64,000 bases of DNA from Kutzneria buriramensis (GTDB lineage: Bacteria; Actinomycetota; Actinomycetes; Mycobacteriales; Pseudonocardiaceae): contig NZ_QUNO01000008.1 of assembly GCF_003387475.1 (NCBI RefSeq), positions 62,001 to 126,000 on the forward strand, given 5' to 3'. Positions 42,111 to 50,497 of the stretch are shown here, in pieces. How positions within the stretch are numbered: position 1 is the first letter of the stretch; each line of letters opens with the position of its first letter. Both the position numbers and the translations under genes were made by a program. The notes below the pieces were generated by a model that was not told the origin of the DNA, searched no databases, and saw only the letters and a program-made list of their open reading frames with translations.

Positions 42111-43526
42111 GTGGATTCTTCCCGTGACGGCGAGGGCTACTCCAAGGCCCTCGGCAATCGTCAGGTGCAGATGATCGCGATGGGCGGCGCCATCGGCGTC
42201 GGCCTCTTTCTCGGCGCCGGCGGCCGCCTGCACGCCGCCGGCCCCGGCCTGATCATCTCGTACGCGCTGTGCGGCCTGGCCGCCTTCTTCGTCATGCGGG
42301 CGCTGGGCGAACTGGTGCTCTACCGGGCCACCTCCGGCAGCTTCGTCACCTATGCCCGCGAGTTCATCGGCCCCTGGGCCGGCTTCGCATCGGGCTGGAT
42401 GTACTGGCTGAACTGGGCCATGACCGGCGTCGCGGAGATCACCGCCGTCGGCATCTACGTGCAGCGCTGGCTGCCGAACCTGCCGACCTGGATCACCGCG
42501 CTGATCGCGTTGGCCGCGCTGCTGACGATCAACCTGGTGTCGGTGAAGCTGTTCGGCGAGCTGGAGTTCTGGTTCTCCGTGCTCAAGGTGACCGCGATCG
42601 TGGTGTTCCTGCTGGTCGGCATCGGCCTGGTGGTCTCGTCCACGAACATCGCCGGCCACGCCGCCGGCCCGGCCAACCTGGTCGCGGACGGCGGCTTCTT
42701 CCCGCACGGCATCGGCGTCGCCCTGATCGCGCTGCAAGCGGTGATCTTCGCGTACTCGGCGATCGAGCTGGTCGGCATCGCGGCCGGCGAGACCAAGGAC
42801 CCGCACAAGGTCATGCCCAAGGCCATCAACGGCGTGATCTGGCGCATCGCGATCTTCTACGTCGGCTCGGTCACGCTGCTGGCGATGCTGCTGCCCTCGG
42901 TGATGTACAGCTCCACCACCAGCCCGTTCGTCACGGTGTTCAGCGCGCTGGGCCTGCCGTGGGTCGGCGACGTCATGAACGCGATCGTGCTCACCGCGGC
43001 CCTGTCGTCCTGCAACTCCGGCCTCTACTCGACCGGTCGCGTGCTGCGGTCGCTGGCCGACAAGAAGGAGGCCCCGGCCTTCGCCGGCAAGATGAGCAGC
43101 CGCCACGTCCCCTACGGCGGCATCCTGTTCACCTCGGTCGTCTACGTCGCCGGCGTCGCGCTCAACCAGTTCAAGGGCGCGACCGCCGCGTTCGACATCG
43201 CCACCGCGATCGCCTCGCTCGGCGTCGTCGCCACCTGGGCCACGCTGGTCTTCTGTCAGATGCGACTCCGCCAGAAGGCGCTCCGGGGCGAGGTCGAGCG
43301 GCCGGCCTACCGGATGCCCGGCGCGCCCTGGACCGGCTGGCTGACGCTCGGATTCCTGGCGCTGATCGTGGTGATGATGGGCTTCGCCGGCGGCGCCGAG
43401 CAGGTCGCCTTCTTCTCCATCCCCGGCATCGTCGTGGTGCTCGCGGCCGGCTGGTGGCTGGTCCGGCGGCGGCAGCCGGCGGCCCAGGTCGACCCCTCCA
43501 GCGCGGTCCCCGTCGCCGGTCAATAA
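42111..43526 (+). CDS. Amino-acid permease, APC superfamily (GABA/aromatic-type)
   Basis: A 471-residue transporter with 12 membrane segments. It opens with the APC signature QMIAMGGAIGVGLFLGAGGRLHAAGPGLIISYALCG and later has EITAVGIYVQRWLP and YSAIELVGIAAGETKDPHKVMPKAI. This is the AAT/GABA permease subgroup (AnsP/CycA/GabP-like). The GTG at 42111 has GAAGGG upstream; the open frame extends further left without support. The amino acid carried cannot be named. It lies 42 nt before pdxT. Confidence 0.92.
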   Translation: MDSSRDGEGYSKALGNRQVQMIAMGGAIGVGLFLGAGGRLHAAGPGLIISYALCGLAAFFVMRALGELVLYRATSGSFVTYAREFIGPWAGFASGWMYWLNWAMTGVAEITAVGIYVQRWLPNLPTWITALIALAALLTINLVSVKLFGELEFWFSVLKVTAIVVFLLVGIGLVVSSTNIAGHAAGPANLVADGGFFPHGIGVALIALQAVIFAYSAIELVGIAAGETKDPHKVMPKAINGVIWRIAIFYVGSVTLLAMLLPSVMYSSTTSPFVTVFSALGLPWVGDVMNAIVLTAALSSCNSGLYSTGRVLRSLADKKEAPAFAGKMSSRHVPYGGILFTSVVYVAGVALNQFKGATAAFDIATAIASLGVVATWATLVFCQMRLRQKALRGEVERPAYRMPGAPWTGWLTLGFLALIVVMMGFAGGAEQVAFFSIPGIVVVLAAGWWLVRRRQPAAQVDPSSAVPVAGQ

Positions 43527-43568
43527 GCTGGAGGTACAGGTACTGCCCGTCCAGGAGGTCGCTCACCC

Positions 43569-44186
43569 GTGCCCGCCCAGCCCGTCATCGGCGTGCTCGC
43601 CCTGCAGGGCGACGTTCGCGAGCACCTCGTGTCGCTGGCCGAGTGCGACGTCATCGCCCGGCCGGTGCGCAGGCCGGAGGAGCTCGCCGAGGTCGACGGC
43701 ATCGTGCTGCCCGGCGGCGAGTCGACCACCATGAGCAGGCTGCTGGAGACCTTCGAACTGCTCGAACCGTTGCGCAAGCGGCTGGCCGACGGCCTGCCCG
43801 CGTACGGCTCGTGCGCCGGCATGATCCTGCTGGCCGGGACGGTCGTGGACGGCCGTCCCGACCAGCAGCAGCTCGCCGCCGTGGACATGGTGGTCCGGCG
43901 CAACGCCTTCGGCCGGCAGGTCGACTCGTTCGAGTGCGAGCTGCCGGTCGCCGGGGTCGACGGCGGCCCGGTGCACGCGGTGTTCATCCGCGCCCCCTGG
44001 GTGGAGTCGGTCGGCGAGGGCGTCGAGGTCCTCGCCCGGGTGCCGGACATACCGGCCAACGGCGCCGCCGCCGGTAGGATCGTCGCAGTTCGGCAGGGGT
44101 CCGTGCTCGCGACCGCGTTCCATCCCGAGCTCACCGGCGACGAGCGCGTGCACCGCCTGTTCGTGGAGACTGTCCGCGCGGCCTGA
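43569..44186 (+). CDS. pdxT: Glutaminase subunit of PLP synthase, PdxT
   Basis: A 205-residue class I glutaminase. It has [13 protein letters not shown], the oxyanion PGGESTTM, the nucleophile elbow [11 protein letters not shown] (Cys about 83) and the catalytic His/Glu in [13 protein letters not shown]. It supplies ammonia to PdxS, whose gene is 9.8 kb upstream. In most actinomycetes the two are neighbours. yebC follows after 47 nt, as in mycobacteria. Confidence 0.96.
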   Translation: MPAQPVIGVLALQGDVREHLVSLAECDVIARPVRRPEELAEVDGIVLPGGESTTMSRLLETFELLEPLRKRLADGLPAYGSCAGMILLAGTVVDGRPDQQQLAAVDMVVRRNAFGRQVDSFECELPVAGVDGGPVHAVFIRAPWVESVGEGVEVLARVPDIPANGAAAGRIVAVRQGSVLATAFHPELTGDERVHRLFVETVRAA

Positions 44187-44233
44187 GGCGTGGGAACGGT
44201 CGTCGAGTCGTCGAGTCTGACGGAGGAAGTTTC

Positions 44234-44986
44234 ATGAGCGGCCACTCCAAGTGGGCGACTACCAAGCACAAGAAGGCCGCGATCGACGCCAAGCGTGGCA
44301 AGCTGTTCGCGCGGCTGATCAAGAACATCGAGGTCGCCGCGCGGACCGGGGGCAGCGACCCCGACGGCAACCCCACGCTGTTCGACGCGATCCAGAAGGC
44401 CCGCAAGAACTCGGTGCCGCTGGACAACATCGAGCGCGCCCGCAAGCGCGGCGGCGGCGAGGAGGCCGGCGGCGCCGACTGGCAGACGATCATGTACGAG
44501 GGCTACGGCCCGAACGGCGTGGCCGTGCTGATCGAGTGCCTGACCGACAACCGCAACCGGGCGGCCTCCGAGGTGCGCACCGCGATGACCCGCAACGGCG
44601 GCAGCATGGCCGACCCGGGCTCGGTGGCCTACCTGTTCTCCCGCAAGGGCGTCGTGCTCATGCCGAAGAACGACGTGTCCGAGGACGACGTGCTGATGGC
44701 CGTGCTGGACGCGGGCGCGGAGGAGGTCAACGACCTCGGCGAGAGCTTCGAGATCGTGTCCGAGGCCGGCGACCTGATCCCGGTGCGCAAGGCGCTCCAG
44801 GAGGCCGGCTACGACTACGAGTCGGCCGAGGCGAACTTCCTGCCGTCCATGACGGTGCAGCTGGAGGCCGACGGCGCACGCAAGATGTTCAAGCTGATCG
44901 ACGCGCTGGAGGACTGCGACGACGTGCAGAACGTCTTCGCCAACTTCGACGTGAGCGACGAGGTCATGGCCGAGGTGGACGCCTGA
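44234..44986 (+). CDS. yebC: YebC/PmpR-family protein
   Basis: A 250-residue YebC protein beginning [48 protein letters not shown], the conserved family start, with the acidic second and third domains ([29 protein letters not shown]). YebC proteins were annotated as transcription regulators; recent work ties them to relieving ribosome stalling at proline stretches. GAGGAAG precedes the ATG. A hairpin 16 nt after the stop ends the unit. Confidence 0.96.
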   Translation: MSGHSKWATTKHKKAAIDAKRGKLFARLIKNIEVAARTGGSDPDGNPTLFDAIQKARKNSVPLDNIERARKRGGGEEAGGADWQTIMYEGYGPNGVAVLIECLTDNRNRAASEVRTAMTRNGGSMADPGSVAYLFSRKGVVLMPKNDVSEDDVLMAVLDAGAEEVNDLGESFEIVSEAGDLIPVRKALQEAGYDYESAEANFLPSMTVQLEADGARKMFKLIDALEDCDDVQNVFANFDVSDEVMAEVDA

Positions 44987-45001
44987 CGTTAACAGCTTTC
45001 T

Positions 45002-45031
45002 GTTGCCCGGCAACGAGTGTTGCCGGGCAAC
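45002..45031 (+). terminator. Perfect hairpin after yebC
   Basis: GTTGCCCGGCAAC (45002-45014) and GTTGCCGGGCAAC (45019-45031): 13-bp stem, 4-nt GAGT loop, followed by ACTTTGTCTT. It is both the likely yebC terminator and only 3 nt upstream of the next gene's -35 box. Confidence 0.8.
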
Positions 45032-45033
45032 AC

Positions 45034-45062
45034 TTTGTCTTGACGGGTTTTCTGTGCAGAAT
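45034..45062 (+). promoter_or_regulatory. Leaderless-type promoter of the DUF4262 gene
   Basis: TTTGTC (45034-45039) and CAGAAT (45057-45062), 17 nt apart. Six bases after the -10 comes the GTG start codon at 45069, so transcription would begin at the start codon itself. Confidence 0.5.
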
Positions 45063-45068
45063 GGCGCC

Positions 45069-45593
45069 GTGCCACCTCACTCCGCGATGAACAACCTCTC
45101 GCAAGAAGATCGTGACCTGCGCCAATGGCTGCTCAGGCAGGCGGAGGACCACGGCAACGCGGTGGTGGAGGTGGCCGGCGACCAGAACGGCGCGCCGTAC
45201 TGCTTCACGGTCGGCGCCTGGCGGCGCTTCGGCGTCGCCGAGGCCGTGGTGATCGGGCTTCCGTTGGAACTGGGCCGAGTCCTCGTCACCGCGTACGTGA
45301 ACGAGGCGCGCCAGGGCGTGCGGTTCCAGCCGGGGCAGCTGTACCGCCAGTTCTTCAACGGCGTGCCGATCACCGTGGAGCGGGTGGCGAAGGGCTGGTA
45401 CCCGGAGTTCTTCGGCAGCGCCTTCCTGTTGCACCCCACCGGTGATTTCCCCGCCGTGCAGCTGATCGTGCCGTCCGAGGGCGGGTACTGGCCGTGGCAT
45501 CCCAAGGCGCCGCAGGGCTTCGCGCAGTGGCAGCCGGTGCTGACGGCCAGCGGCCGCCCCGAGTCGTGGCGGCCGGGCATCGACGGCGCGTGA
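45069..45593 (+). CDS. DUF4262-family protein
   Basis: A 174-residue soluble protein, DUF4262: YCFTVGAWRRFGVAEAVVIGLP, then FFNGVPITVERVAKGWYPEFFGSAFLLHP and a C-terminal QLIVPSEGGYWPWHPKAPQGFAQWQPVL. The function is unknown. The GTG at 45069 is favoured by the promoter spacing (leaderless); an ATG at 45087 is an alternative. It sits between yebC and ruvC, a place where M. tuberculosis has other genes, so it is an insertion in the backbone. A family-2 palindrome follows. Confidence 0.78.
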   Translation: MPPHSAMNNLSQEDRDLRQWLLRQAEDHGNAVVEVAGDQNGAPYCFTVGAWRRFGVAEAVVIGLPLELGRVLVTAYVNEARQGVRFQPGQLYRQFFNGVPITVERVAKGWYPEFFGSAFLLHPTGDFPAVQLIVPSEGGYWPWHPKAPQGFAQWQPVLTASGRPESWRPGIDGA

Positions 45594-45607
45594 TTCGGTC
45601 CGCTGAA

Positions 45608-45662
45608 TGCAGGGAAGGACGCCTTACCTGCATCCAAAGCGGGTAAGGCGTCCTTCCCTGCA
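45608..45662. repeat. Palindromic repeat family 2, copy 2
   Basis: 21-bp perfect arms (45608-45628 / 45642-45662; core GGGAAGGACGCCTTACC) with a 13-nt loop, 15 nt after the DUF4262 stop. The arms are identical to those of the copy at 38316 over 21 bp while the loops differ. Confidence 0.85.
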
Positions 45663-45713
45663 CAACGGCGTGTTGGTGTCGGCCGCGATCACCACGACCG
45701 GTAGTGTCGCGTC

Positions 45714-45729
45714 TCGAACGGGTGTTCGG
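45714..45729. promoter_or_regulatory. LexA (SOS) box upstream of ruvC
   Basis: TCGAAC-GGGT-GTTCGG matches the actinobacterial LexA consensus TCGAAC-N4-GTTCGA at 11 of 12 arm positions. It lies 24 nt before ruvC, so the ruvCAB operon is probably induced by DNA damage. Confidence 0.8.
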
Positions 45730-45752
45730 CGGATACTCCGGAGGCGGGACAG

Positions 45753-46325
45753 GTGCGGGTGCTGGGCGTCGACCCTGGGCTGACCCGCTGTGGGCTCGGC
45801 GTGGTCGACGGCGGACCGGGTCGGACGGTGCGCTGCGTGGACGTGGGCGTGGCCCGCACCCCGGCGGACGACGACCTCGCGCGCCGCCTGCTCCAGCTGT
45901 CCGAGGTGGTGGAGGACTGGCTGGACCGGCACCGCCCCGAGGTGGTGGCGATCGAGCGGGTGTTCAGCCAGCACAACGTCCGCACGGCGATGGGCACGGC
46001 GCAGGCCGGCGGCGTGGTGGCGCTGCTGGCGGCCAAGCGCGGCCTGCCGGTGGAGTTCCACACGCCGAGCGAGGTCAAGGCGGCGGTCACCGGGTCCGGC
46101 ACGGCGGACAAGGCGCAGGTCACGGCCATGGTGACGCGCCTGTTGGGGCTGGCCGAGGCGCCGAAGCCGGCGGACGCCGCCGACGCGCTGGCACTGGGTA
46201 TCTGCCACCTGTGGCGGGCCCCGCTCAAGGCCCGGCTGGCGCAGGCGGAGGCCCGCGCCGCCGAACTGCAACGACGACACAAGGCCCGGCTGGCCGAGGC
46301 CGCGAACAGGGGAGCAGCACGGTGA
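45753..46325 (+). CDS. ruvC: Holliday junction endonuclease RuvC
   Basis: A 190-residue resolvase. It has the catalytic acidic residues: Asp in [12 protein letters not shown] (about 7), Glu in [10 protein letters not shown] (about 70), and the final [12 protein letters not shown] pair (about 143-146). It cuts Holliday junctions made by recombination, together with RuvAB. The GTG has GGAGG upstream, and a LexA box lies just ahead. Its stop overlaps ruvA. A charged helical tail of about 25 residues follows the core. Confidence 0.96.
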   Translation: MRVLGVDPGLTRCGLGVVDGGPGRTVRCVDVGVARTPADDDLARRLLQLSEVVEDWLDRHRPEVVAIERVFSQHNVRTAMGTAQAGGVVALLAAKRGLPVEFHTPSEVKAAVTGSGTADKAQVTAMVTRLLGLAEAPKPADAADALALGICHLWRAPLKARLAQAEARAAELQRRHKARLAEAANRGAAR

Positions 46326-46921
46326 TCTCGTCGGTACGTGGACCGGTGCTGTCCATCGGCCTGGACCATGCCGTCATCGAGGTCGGCGGCGTCGGCTTCG
46401 CGGTGCTGGCGACGCCGACGACCCTGGCCGGCCTGCGCCGCGGCGACGAGGCGCAGCTGTTCACGGCGCTGATCGTGCGTGAGGACTCGCTCACCCTGTT
46501 CGGCTTCACCGACCCCGACGCGCGCCAGCTGTTCGGCCTGCTGCTGACGGTGTCGGGCATCGGCCCGAAGATCGCGCTGGCGACGCTGGCGGTGCTGGAA
46601 CCGGACAAGCTGCGGGCGGCGCTGTCCGAGGGCAACACCGCGATGCTGACGCAGGTGCCGGGCATCGGCACCAAGGGCGCGCAGCGGCTGATCGTCGAGC
46701 TGCGCGACAAGGTCGGCGCGCTGACCAGCGGCACCCCGGGCCCGGAGGTCAGCGCGGACGCCGAGCTGGTGCGCGCGCAGGTCACGGAGGCGTTGCTGGG
46801 CCTGGGCTTCGCGGCGAAGGCGGCGGAGCAGGCGGTGGACGCGGTGCTGGCCAAGGACGGTGCCCGCGACACCGCGGCAGTGCTCCGGCAGGCGCTGACA
46901 TCGTTGGGGCGTAAGCGATGA
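46322..46921 (+). CDS. ruvA: Holliday junction DNA helicase subunit RuvA
   Basis: A 199-residue protein with three parts: OB fold (about 1-63; [15 protein letters not shown]), helix-hairpin-helix domain (about 65-140; [17 protein letters not shown] and [19 protein letters not shown]) and a C-terminal RuvB-binding domain (about 150-199). It holds the four-way junction while RuvB drives branch migration. The GTG start overlaps the ruvC stop and ruvB overlaps its own stop, so the three are one operon. Confidence 0.96.
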   Translation: MISSVRGPVLSIGLDHAVIEVGGVGFAVLATPTTLAGLRRGDEAQLFTALIVREDSLTLFGFTDPDARQLFGLLLTVSGIGPKIALATLAVLEPDKLRAALSEGNTAMLTQVPGIGTKGAQRLIVELRDKVGALTSGTPGPEVSADAELVRAQVTEALLGLGFAAKAAEQAVDAVLAKDGARDTAAVLRQALTSLGRKR

Positions 46922-47967
46922 GCGAATTCGACGAGCACGGCCCGCTGTCGGCGCTGGCCGAGCCGACCGAGCGTGACGTCGAGGCGACGCTGCGGCCGAG
47001 CCGGATGTCGGAGTTCGTCGGCCAGCCGCGGGTCCGTGAGCAGCTGGAACTGGTGCTGCGCAGCGCGCAGATGCGCGGCCAGCCGCCGGACCATGTGCTG
47101 CTGTCCGGCCCGCCCGGCCTGGGCAAGACCAGCCTGTCCATGATCATCGCCGCCGAGCTGGGCGCGGCCGTCCGGATCACCTCCGGCCCGGCGCTGGAGC
47201 GCGCCGGCGATCTCGCCGCGATGCTGTCCAACCTGGTCGAGGGCGACGTCCTGTTCATCGACGAGATCCATCGCATCGCGCGGCCGGCGGAAGAGATGCT
47301 GTACCTGGCGATGGAGGACTTCCGCGTCGACGTCGTCGTCGGCAAGGGCCCCGGCGCCACCAGCATCCCGCTGGAGATCGCGCCGTTCACGCTGGTCGGC
47401 GCGACCACCCGGTCCGGCTCGCTGACCGGCCCGCTGCGCGACCGGTTCGGCTTCACCGGGCACATGGAGTTCTACTCGCCGGCGGAGCTGGAGCAGGTGC
47501 TGCACCGATCGGCCTCGATCCTGGGCATCGACCTGCCGGGTGACGGCGCCGCCGAGATCGCCGGCCGCTCGCGGGGCACACCCCGTATCGCCAACCGGCT
47601 GCTGCGCCGCGTCCGCGACTACGCCGAGGTGCGCGCCGGCGGCGTGATCAGCACCGAGGTCGCCCGCGCCGCGCTGGCCGTCTACGACGTGGACGACCTG
47701 GGTCTGGACCGGTTGGACCGGGCGGTGCTGAACGCGCTGGTCAAGAGCTTCCACGGGGGTCCGGTGGGGGTGACCACGCTGGCCGTCGCGGTGGGGGAGG
47801 AGCCCACCACCGTGGAGGAGGTCTGCGAGCCGTTCCTGGTCCGCGCCGGCCTGCTCGCCCGCACGCCGCGAGGCCGCGTCGCGACGGCGGCCGCCTGGTA
47901 CCACATGGGTCTGACACCGCCGCCGGAAGCGCCGGGCGAGGCCCCTGCCACGGGGTATGGGCGATAA
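46918..47967 (+). CDS. ruvB: Holliday junction DNA helicase motor RuvB
   Basis: A 349-residue AAA+ ATPase: Walker [14 protein letters not shown], Walker [20 protein letters not shown], sensor 1 [21 protein letters not shown] (Arg finger), and the winged-helix C-terminus [25 protein letters not shown]-type block. It pumps DNA through the RuvA-bound junction. ATGA overlap with ruvA. The following 171 bp hold a long stem structure. Confidence 0.97.
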   Translation: MSEFDEHGPLSALAEPTERDVEATLRPSRMSEFVGQPRVREQLELVLRSAQMRGQPPDHVLLSGPPGLGKTSLSMIIAAELGAAVRITSGPALERAGDLAAMLSNLVEGDVLFIDEIHRIARPAEEMLYLAMEDFRVDVVVGKGPGATSIPLEIAPFTLVGATTRSGSLTGPLRDRFGFTGHMEFYSPAELEQVLHRSASILGIDLPGDGAAEIAGRSRGTPRIANRLLRRVRDYAEVRAGGVISTEVARAALAVYDVDDLGLDRLDRAVLNALVKSFHGGPVGVTTLAVAVGEEPTTVEEVCEPFLVRAGLLARTPRGRVATAAAWYHMGLTPPPEAPGEAPATGYGR

Positions 47968-48018
47968 GCCGTGTGGCAGACTGCTGTAGGCACACGCCAA
48001 GTGACATGGCAAGCCTGT

Positions 48019-48115
48019 GAGGCCGCGCCGGTCTCTGGACCGCGGGCTCATGTCGATCGAGTCTTTCCATCGATCGACATGAGACAAGGGAAGAGACCGG
48101 CCTAGGAGCGGCCTC
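48019..48115. other. Long three-tier stem structure between ruvB and yajC
   Basis: Three nested inverted repeats: GAGGCCGC (48019-48026 with 48108-48115), GCCGGTCTCT (48027-48036 with 48092-48101) and a perfect 14-bp pair CTCATGTCGATCGA (48047-48060 with 48070-48083) closing a 9-nt loop. Together 32 base pairs can form in 97 nt, with a 6-nt bulge and one internal loop. It could be a strong terminator of ruvCAB, a structured yajC leader RNA, or a small RNA. It does not resemble the two repeat families of this window. Confidence 0.6.
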
Positions 48116-48138
48116 ACCCCGCCGCGGCACGCGGCGCA

Positions 48139-48531
48139 ATGAAACGGAGAATGATGGACGCGTCGAACCTGCTGCTTCCCCTGCTCATCGTGCTGGTGGG
48201 TGGCATGCTGTTCTTCGGCAGCCGCCGGCAGCGCAAGGCGGTGGCCGAGCAGCAGAAGCTTCAGACCTCGCTGGAGGTCGGCGACCGGGTGATGACGACC
48301 TCGGGCCTGTTCGGCAACGTTGCGAACGTCGACTCGGACACCCACATCGACATCGAGATCGCGCCGGGCGTGGTGACGACGTGGCTGCGCGCCGCGGTCC
48401 GCGAGAAGGTGAACCCGACGGTCGACTCGGACGTCGATGAGGTCGAGGACGTGCAGGACGAGCCCGTGGCCGGCGAGCCGGAGAGCAACGCCGAGGTCGC
48501 GCCTCCTCTGGAGAGCAAGAGCAAGGGCTGA
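48139..48531 (+). CDS. yajC: Preprotein translocase accessory subunit YajC
   Basis: A 130-residue (or 125-residue) protein with one N-terminal membrane helix (LLLPLLIVLVGGMLFFGSRRQRKA) and a cytoplasmic domain with the family block LEVGDRVMTTSGLFGNVANVDSDTHIDIEIAPGVVTTWLRAAV, then an acidic tail. YajC joins SecDF in the protein-export complex. ATGs at 48139, 48151 and 48154 are in frame; the CGGAGA before the last favours one of the later two. secD follows. Confidence 0.93.
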   Translation: MKRRMMDASNLLLPLLIVLVGGMLFFGSRRQRKAVAEQQKLQTSLEVGDRVMTTSGLFGNVANVDSDTHIDIEIAPGVVTTWLRAAVREKVNPTVDSDVDEVEDVQDEPVAGEPESNAEVAPPLESKSKG

Positions 48532-48717
48532 GCCGTCCGGCCGAGGCGAGGTCGTCCGAGCAGGGGCGACCTCGCACAGTGACGCGCGCCTCACACGGCG
48601 AGGAGTACGCTGCGCCCTTGCCCGCACTCTGACCGCCATGTGAGGGCACCCCCTGCGACCGACCGGGCCGTCGGGGCACACCGACAACGACTATCAGCAC
48701 GAGGAGACCGACCGACC

Positions 48718-50496
48718 GTGGCACCTCCGGCCGGGCAGATCCGCCCAGTGCGTTACCTGGGTGTCTTCGCCCTCATCGTGGTCGTGCTCTATGCCTTGGT
48801 GTTCTTCACCGGGAATGGACAGCCGACTCCCAAACTCGGCATCGACCTCCAGGGGGGCACCAGGGTCACGCTGACCGCGATCTCCCCGGACGGCAAGCCG
48901 CCGGCACAGGACTCCCTCACCCTGGCCAAGCAGATCCTGTCCGACCGCGTCAACGGCAACGGCGTCACCGGCGCCGAGATCGTGCAGGACGGCGCGAACC
49001 TGGTGATCACCGCGCCAGGCAACGACGGCGACCAGCTGAAGTCGGTGGGCGAGCCGGCGGTGCTGCGCTTCCGTCCCGTGCTGAAGGACCCGCAGTCCGG
49101 CCAGTCGATGGTCGTGCCGGTCACGCCGCCGAGCAGCAGCTCGGGCAAGCCGTCGTCCAGCAACACGGCCAAGCCGAGCGGCTCGGGCACACCGAGCAGC
49201 ACCTCGAACCCGCCGGCCACGTCGACCTCGGCGAAGCCGCAGGGCATGCCGGTGCCGATGAAGGCCGCCGCGCAGACGACGACCACCAACCCGCCGTCGT
49301 CCACGGCCGCGTCGTCCACCACGACGCCGGCGCCGACCACGCAGAGCAGCATCCCCGGCGTGGCGGACCCGGCTCAGGTCAAGGCGATCCAGCAGGCGAA
49401 GGCGGTGCGGCAGAACCCGGCCGTGGGGACCGACCCGAACGCGCTGACGGCGGCGCTCGCCGCGACCGACTGCAACGCCAAGGACCCGCTGCTCGGCTAC
49501 GACGACCCGACCAAGCCGCTGGTCACCTGCGACAAGGCGCACACGGCCAAGTACGTGCTCGGCCCGTCGTTCCTGGACGGCAGCCAGATCGCGACCGCGC
49601 AGTCGGGCTTCGACCAGCAGCAGGCCCAGTACATCGTGACGCTGACCTTCAAGCCGGACGGCGCCAAGACCTGGGCCAGCTACACCGGTGCGCACGTGCA
49701 GGACCAGGCCGCGTTCACGCTGGACGGCCAGGTGCAGTCCGCGCCGACCATCAACCAGCAGATCATCGGCAACACCGAGATCAGCGGCTCGTTCACCCAG
49801 AAGTCCGCCAAGGACCTGGCCAACGCGCTGAGCTACGGCTCGCTGCCGCTGTCCTTCCAGATGTCGGAGAACCAGACGGTGTCGGCGACGCTGGGCCTGT
49901 CCTCGATGCAGGCGGGCCTGCTGGCCGGCGGCATCGGCCTGCTGCTGGTCATCGTGTACTGCCTCTTCTACTACCGGGCGCTGGGCGTGCTGACGCTGCT
50001 CTCGCTGGTCTGCTCCGGCCTGACCGTGTACGCGGTGCTGGTGCTGTTCGGCCGGTGGATCAACTACAGCCTGGACCTGCCCGGCATCGCCGGCTTCATC
50101 ATCGCCATCGGTATCACCGCCGACTCCTTCGTGGTGTTCTTCGAACGCATGAAGGACGAGGTGCGGGAGGGCCGCACCTTCCGGTCCGCGGTGCCGAGGG
50201 CGTGGGTCCGGGCGCGGCGAACGATCCTGTCCGCGGACGGCGTCAGCTTCCTCGCGGCCGCCGTGCTGTACACGCTCGCGGTCGGCGACGTCCGCGGCTT
50301 CGCGTTCACCACCGGCATGTCCACCGTGATCGACCTGTTCGTGGTCTTCCTGGTGACGCACCCGCTGGTGGCGCTGGCGTCCCGTTCGAAGACCCTGTCC
50401 AAGCCGTCCTTCTCCGGCCTCGGGGCCGTGCAGCAGGCCGGCGTGGAGCTGCGCGCCGCCGAGCGTGCGGCCAACCCCGCCGTGAAGGAGGCGTGA
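48718..50496 (+). CDS. secD: Protein-export membrane protein SecD
   Basis: A 592-residue protein: first membrane helix (about 12-32), P1 region with LGIDLQGGTRVTL, a long Ser/Thr/Pro-rich actinobacterial insertion (about 135-230), the P1 base domain continuing to QSAPTINQQIIGNTEISGSFTQKSAKDLANALSYGSLPL, and five membrane helices (about 400-570) with FIIAIGITADSFVVFFERMKDE. It uses the proton gradient to pull exported proteins out of SecYEG. The GTG at 48718 has GAGGAG about 11 nt upstream. secF starts 1 nt after its stop. Confidence 0.96.
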   Translation: MAPPAGQIRPVRYLGVFALIVVVLYALVFFTGNGQPTPKLGIDLQGGTRVTLTAISPDGKPPAQDSLTLAKQILSDRVNGNGVTGAEIVQDGANLVITAPGNDGDQLKSVGEPAVLRFRPVLKDPQSGQSMVVPVTPPSSSSGKPSSSNTAKPSGSGTPSSTSNPPATSTSAKPQGMPVPMKAAAQTTTTNPPSSTAASSTTTPAPTTQSSIPGVADPAQVKAIQQAKAVRQNPAVGTDPNALTAALAATDCNAKDPLLGYDDPTKPLVTCDKAHTAKYVLGPSFLDGSQIATAQSGFDQQQAQYIVTLTFKPDGAKTWASYTGAHVQDQAAFTLDGQVQSAPTINQQIIGNTEISGSFTQKSAKDLANALSYGSLPLSFQMSENQTVSATLGLSSMQAGLLAGGIGLLLVIVYCLFYYRALGVLTLLSLVCSGLTVYAVLVLFGRWINYSLDLPGIAGFIIAIGITADSFVVFFERMKDEVREGRTFRSAVPRAWVRARRTILSADGVSFLAAAVLYTLAVGDVRGFAFTTGMSTVIDLFVVFLVTHPLVALASRSKTLSKPSFSGLGAVQQAGVELRAAERAANPAVKEA

Positions 50497-50497
50497 C

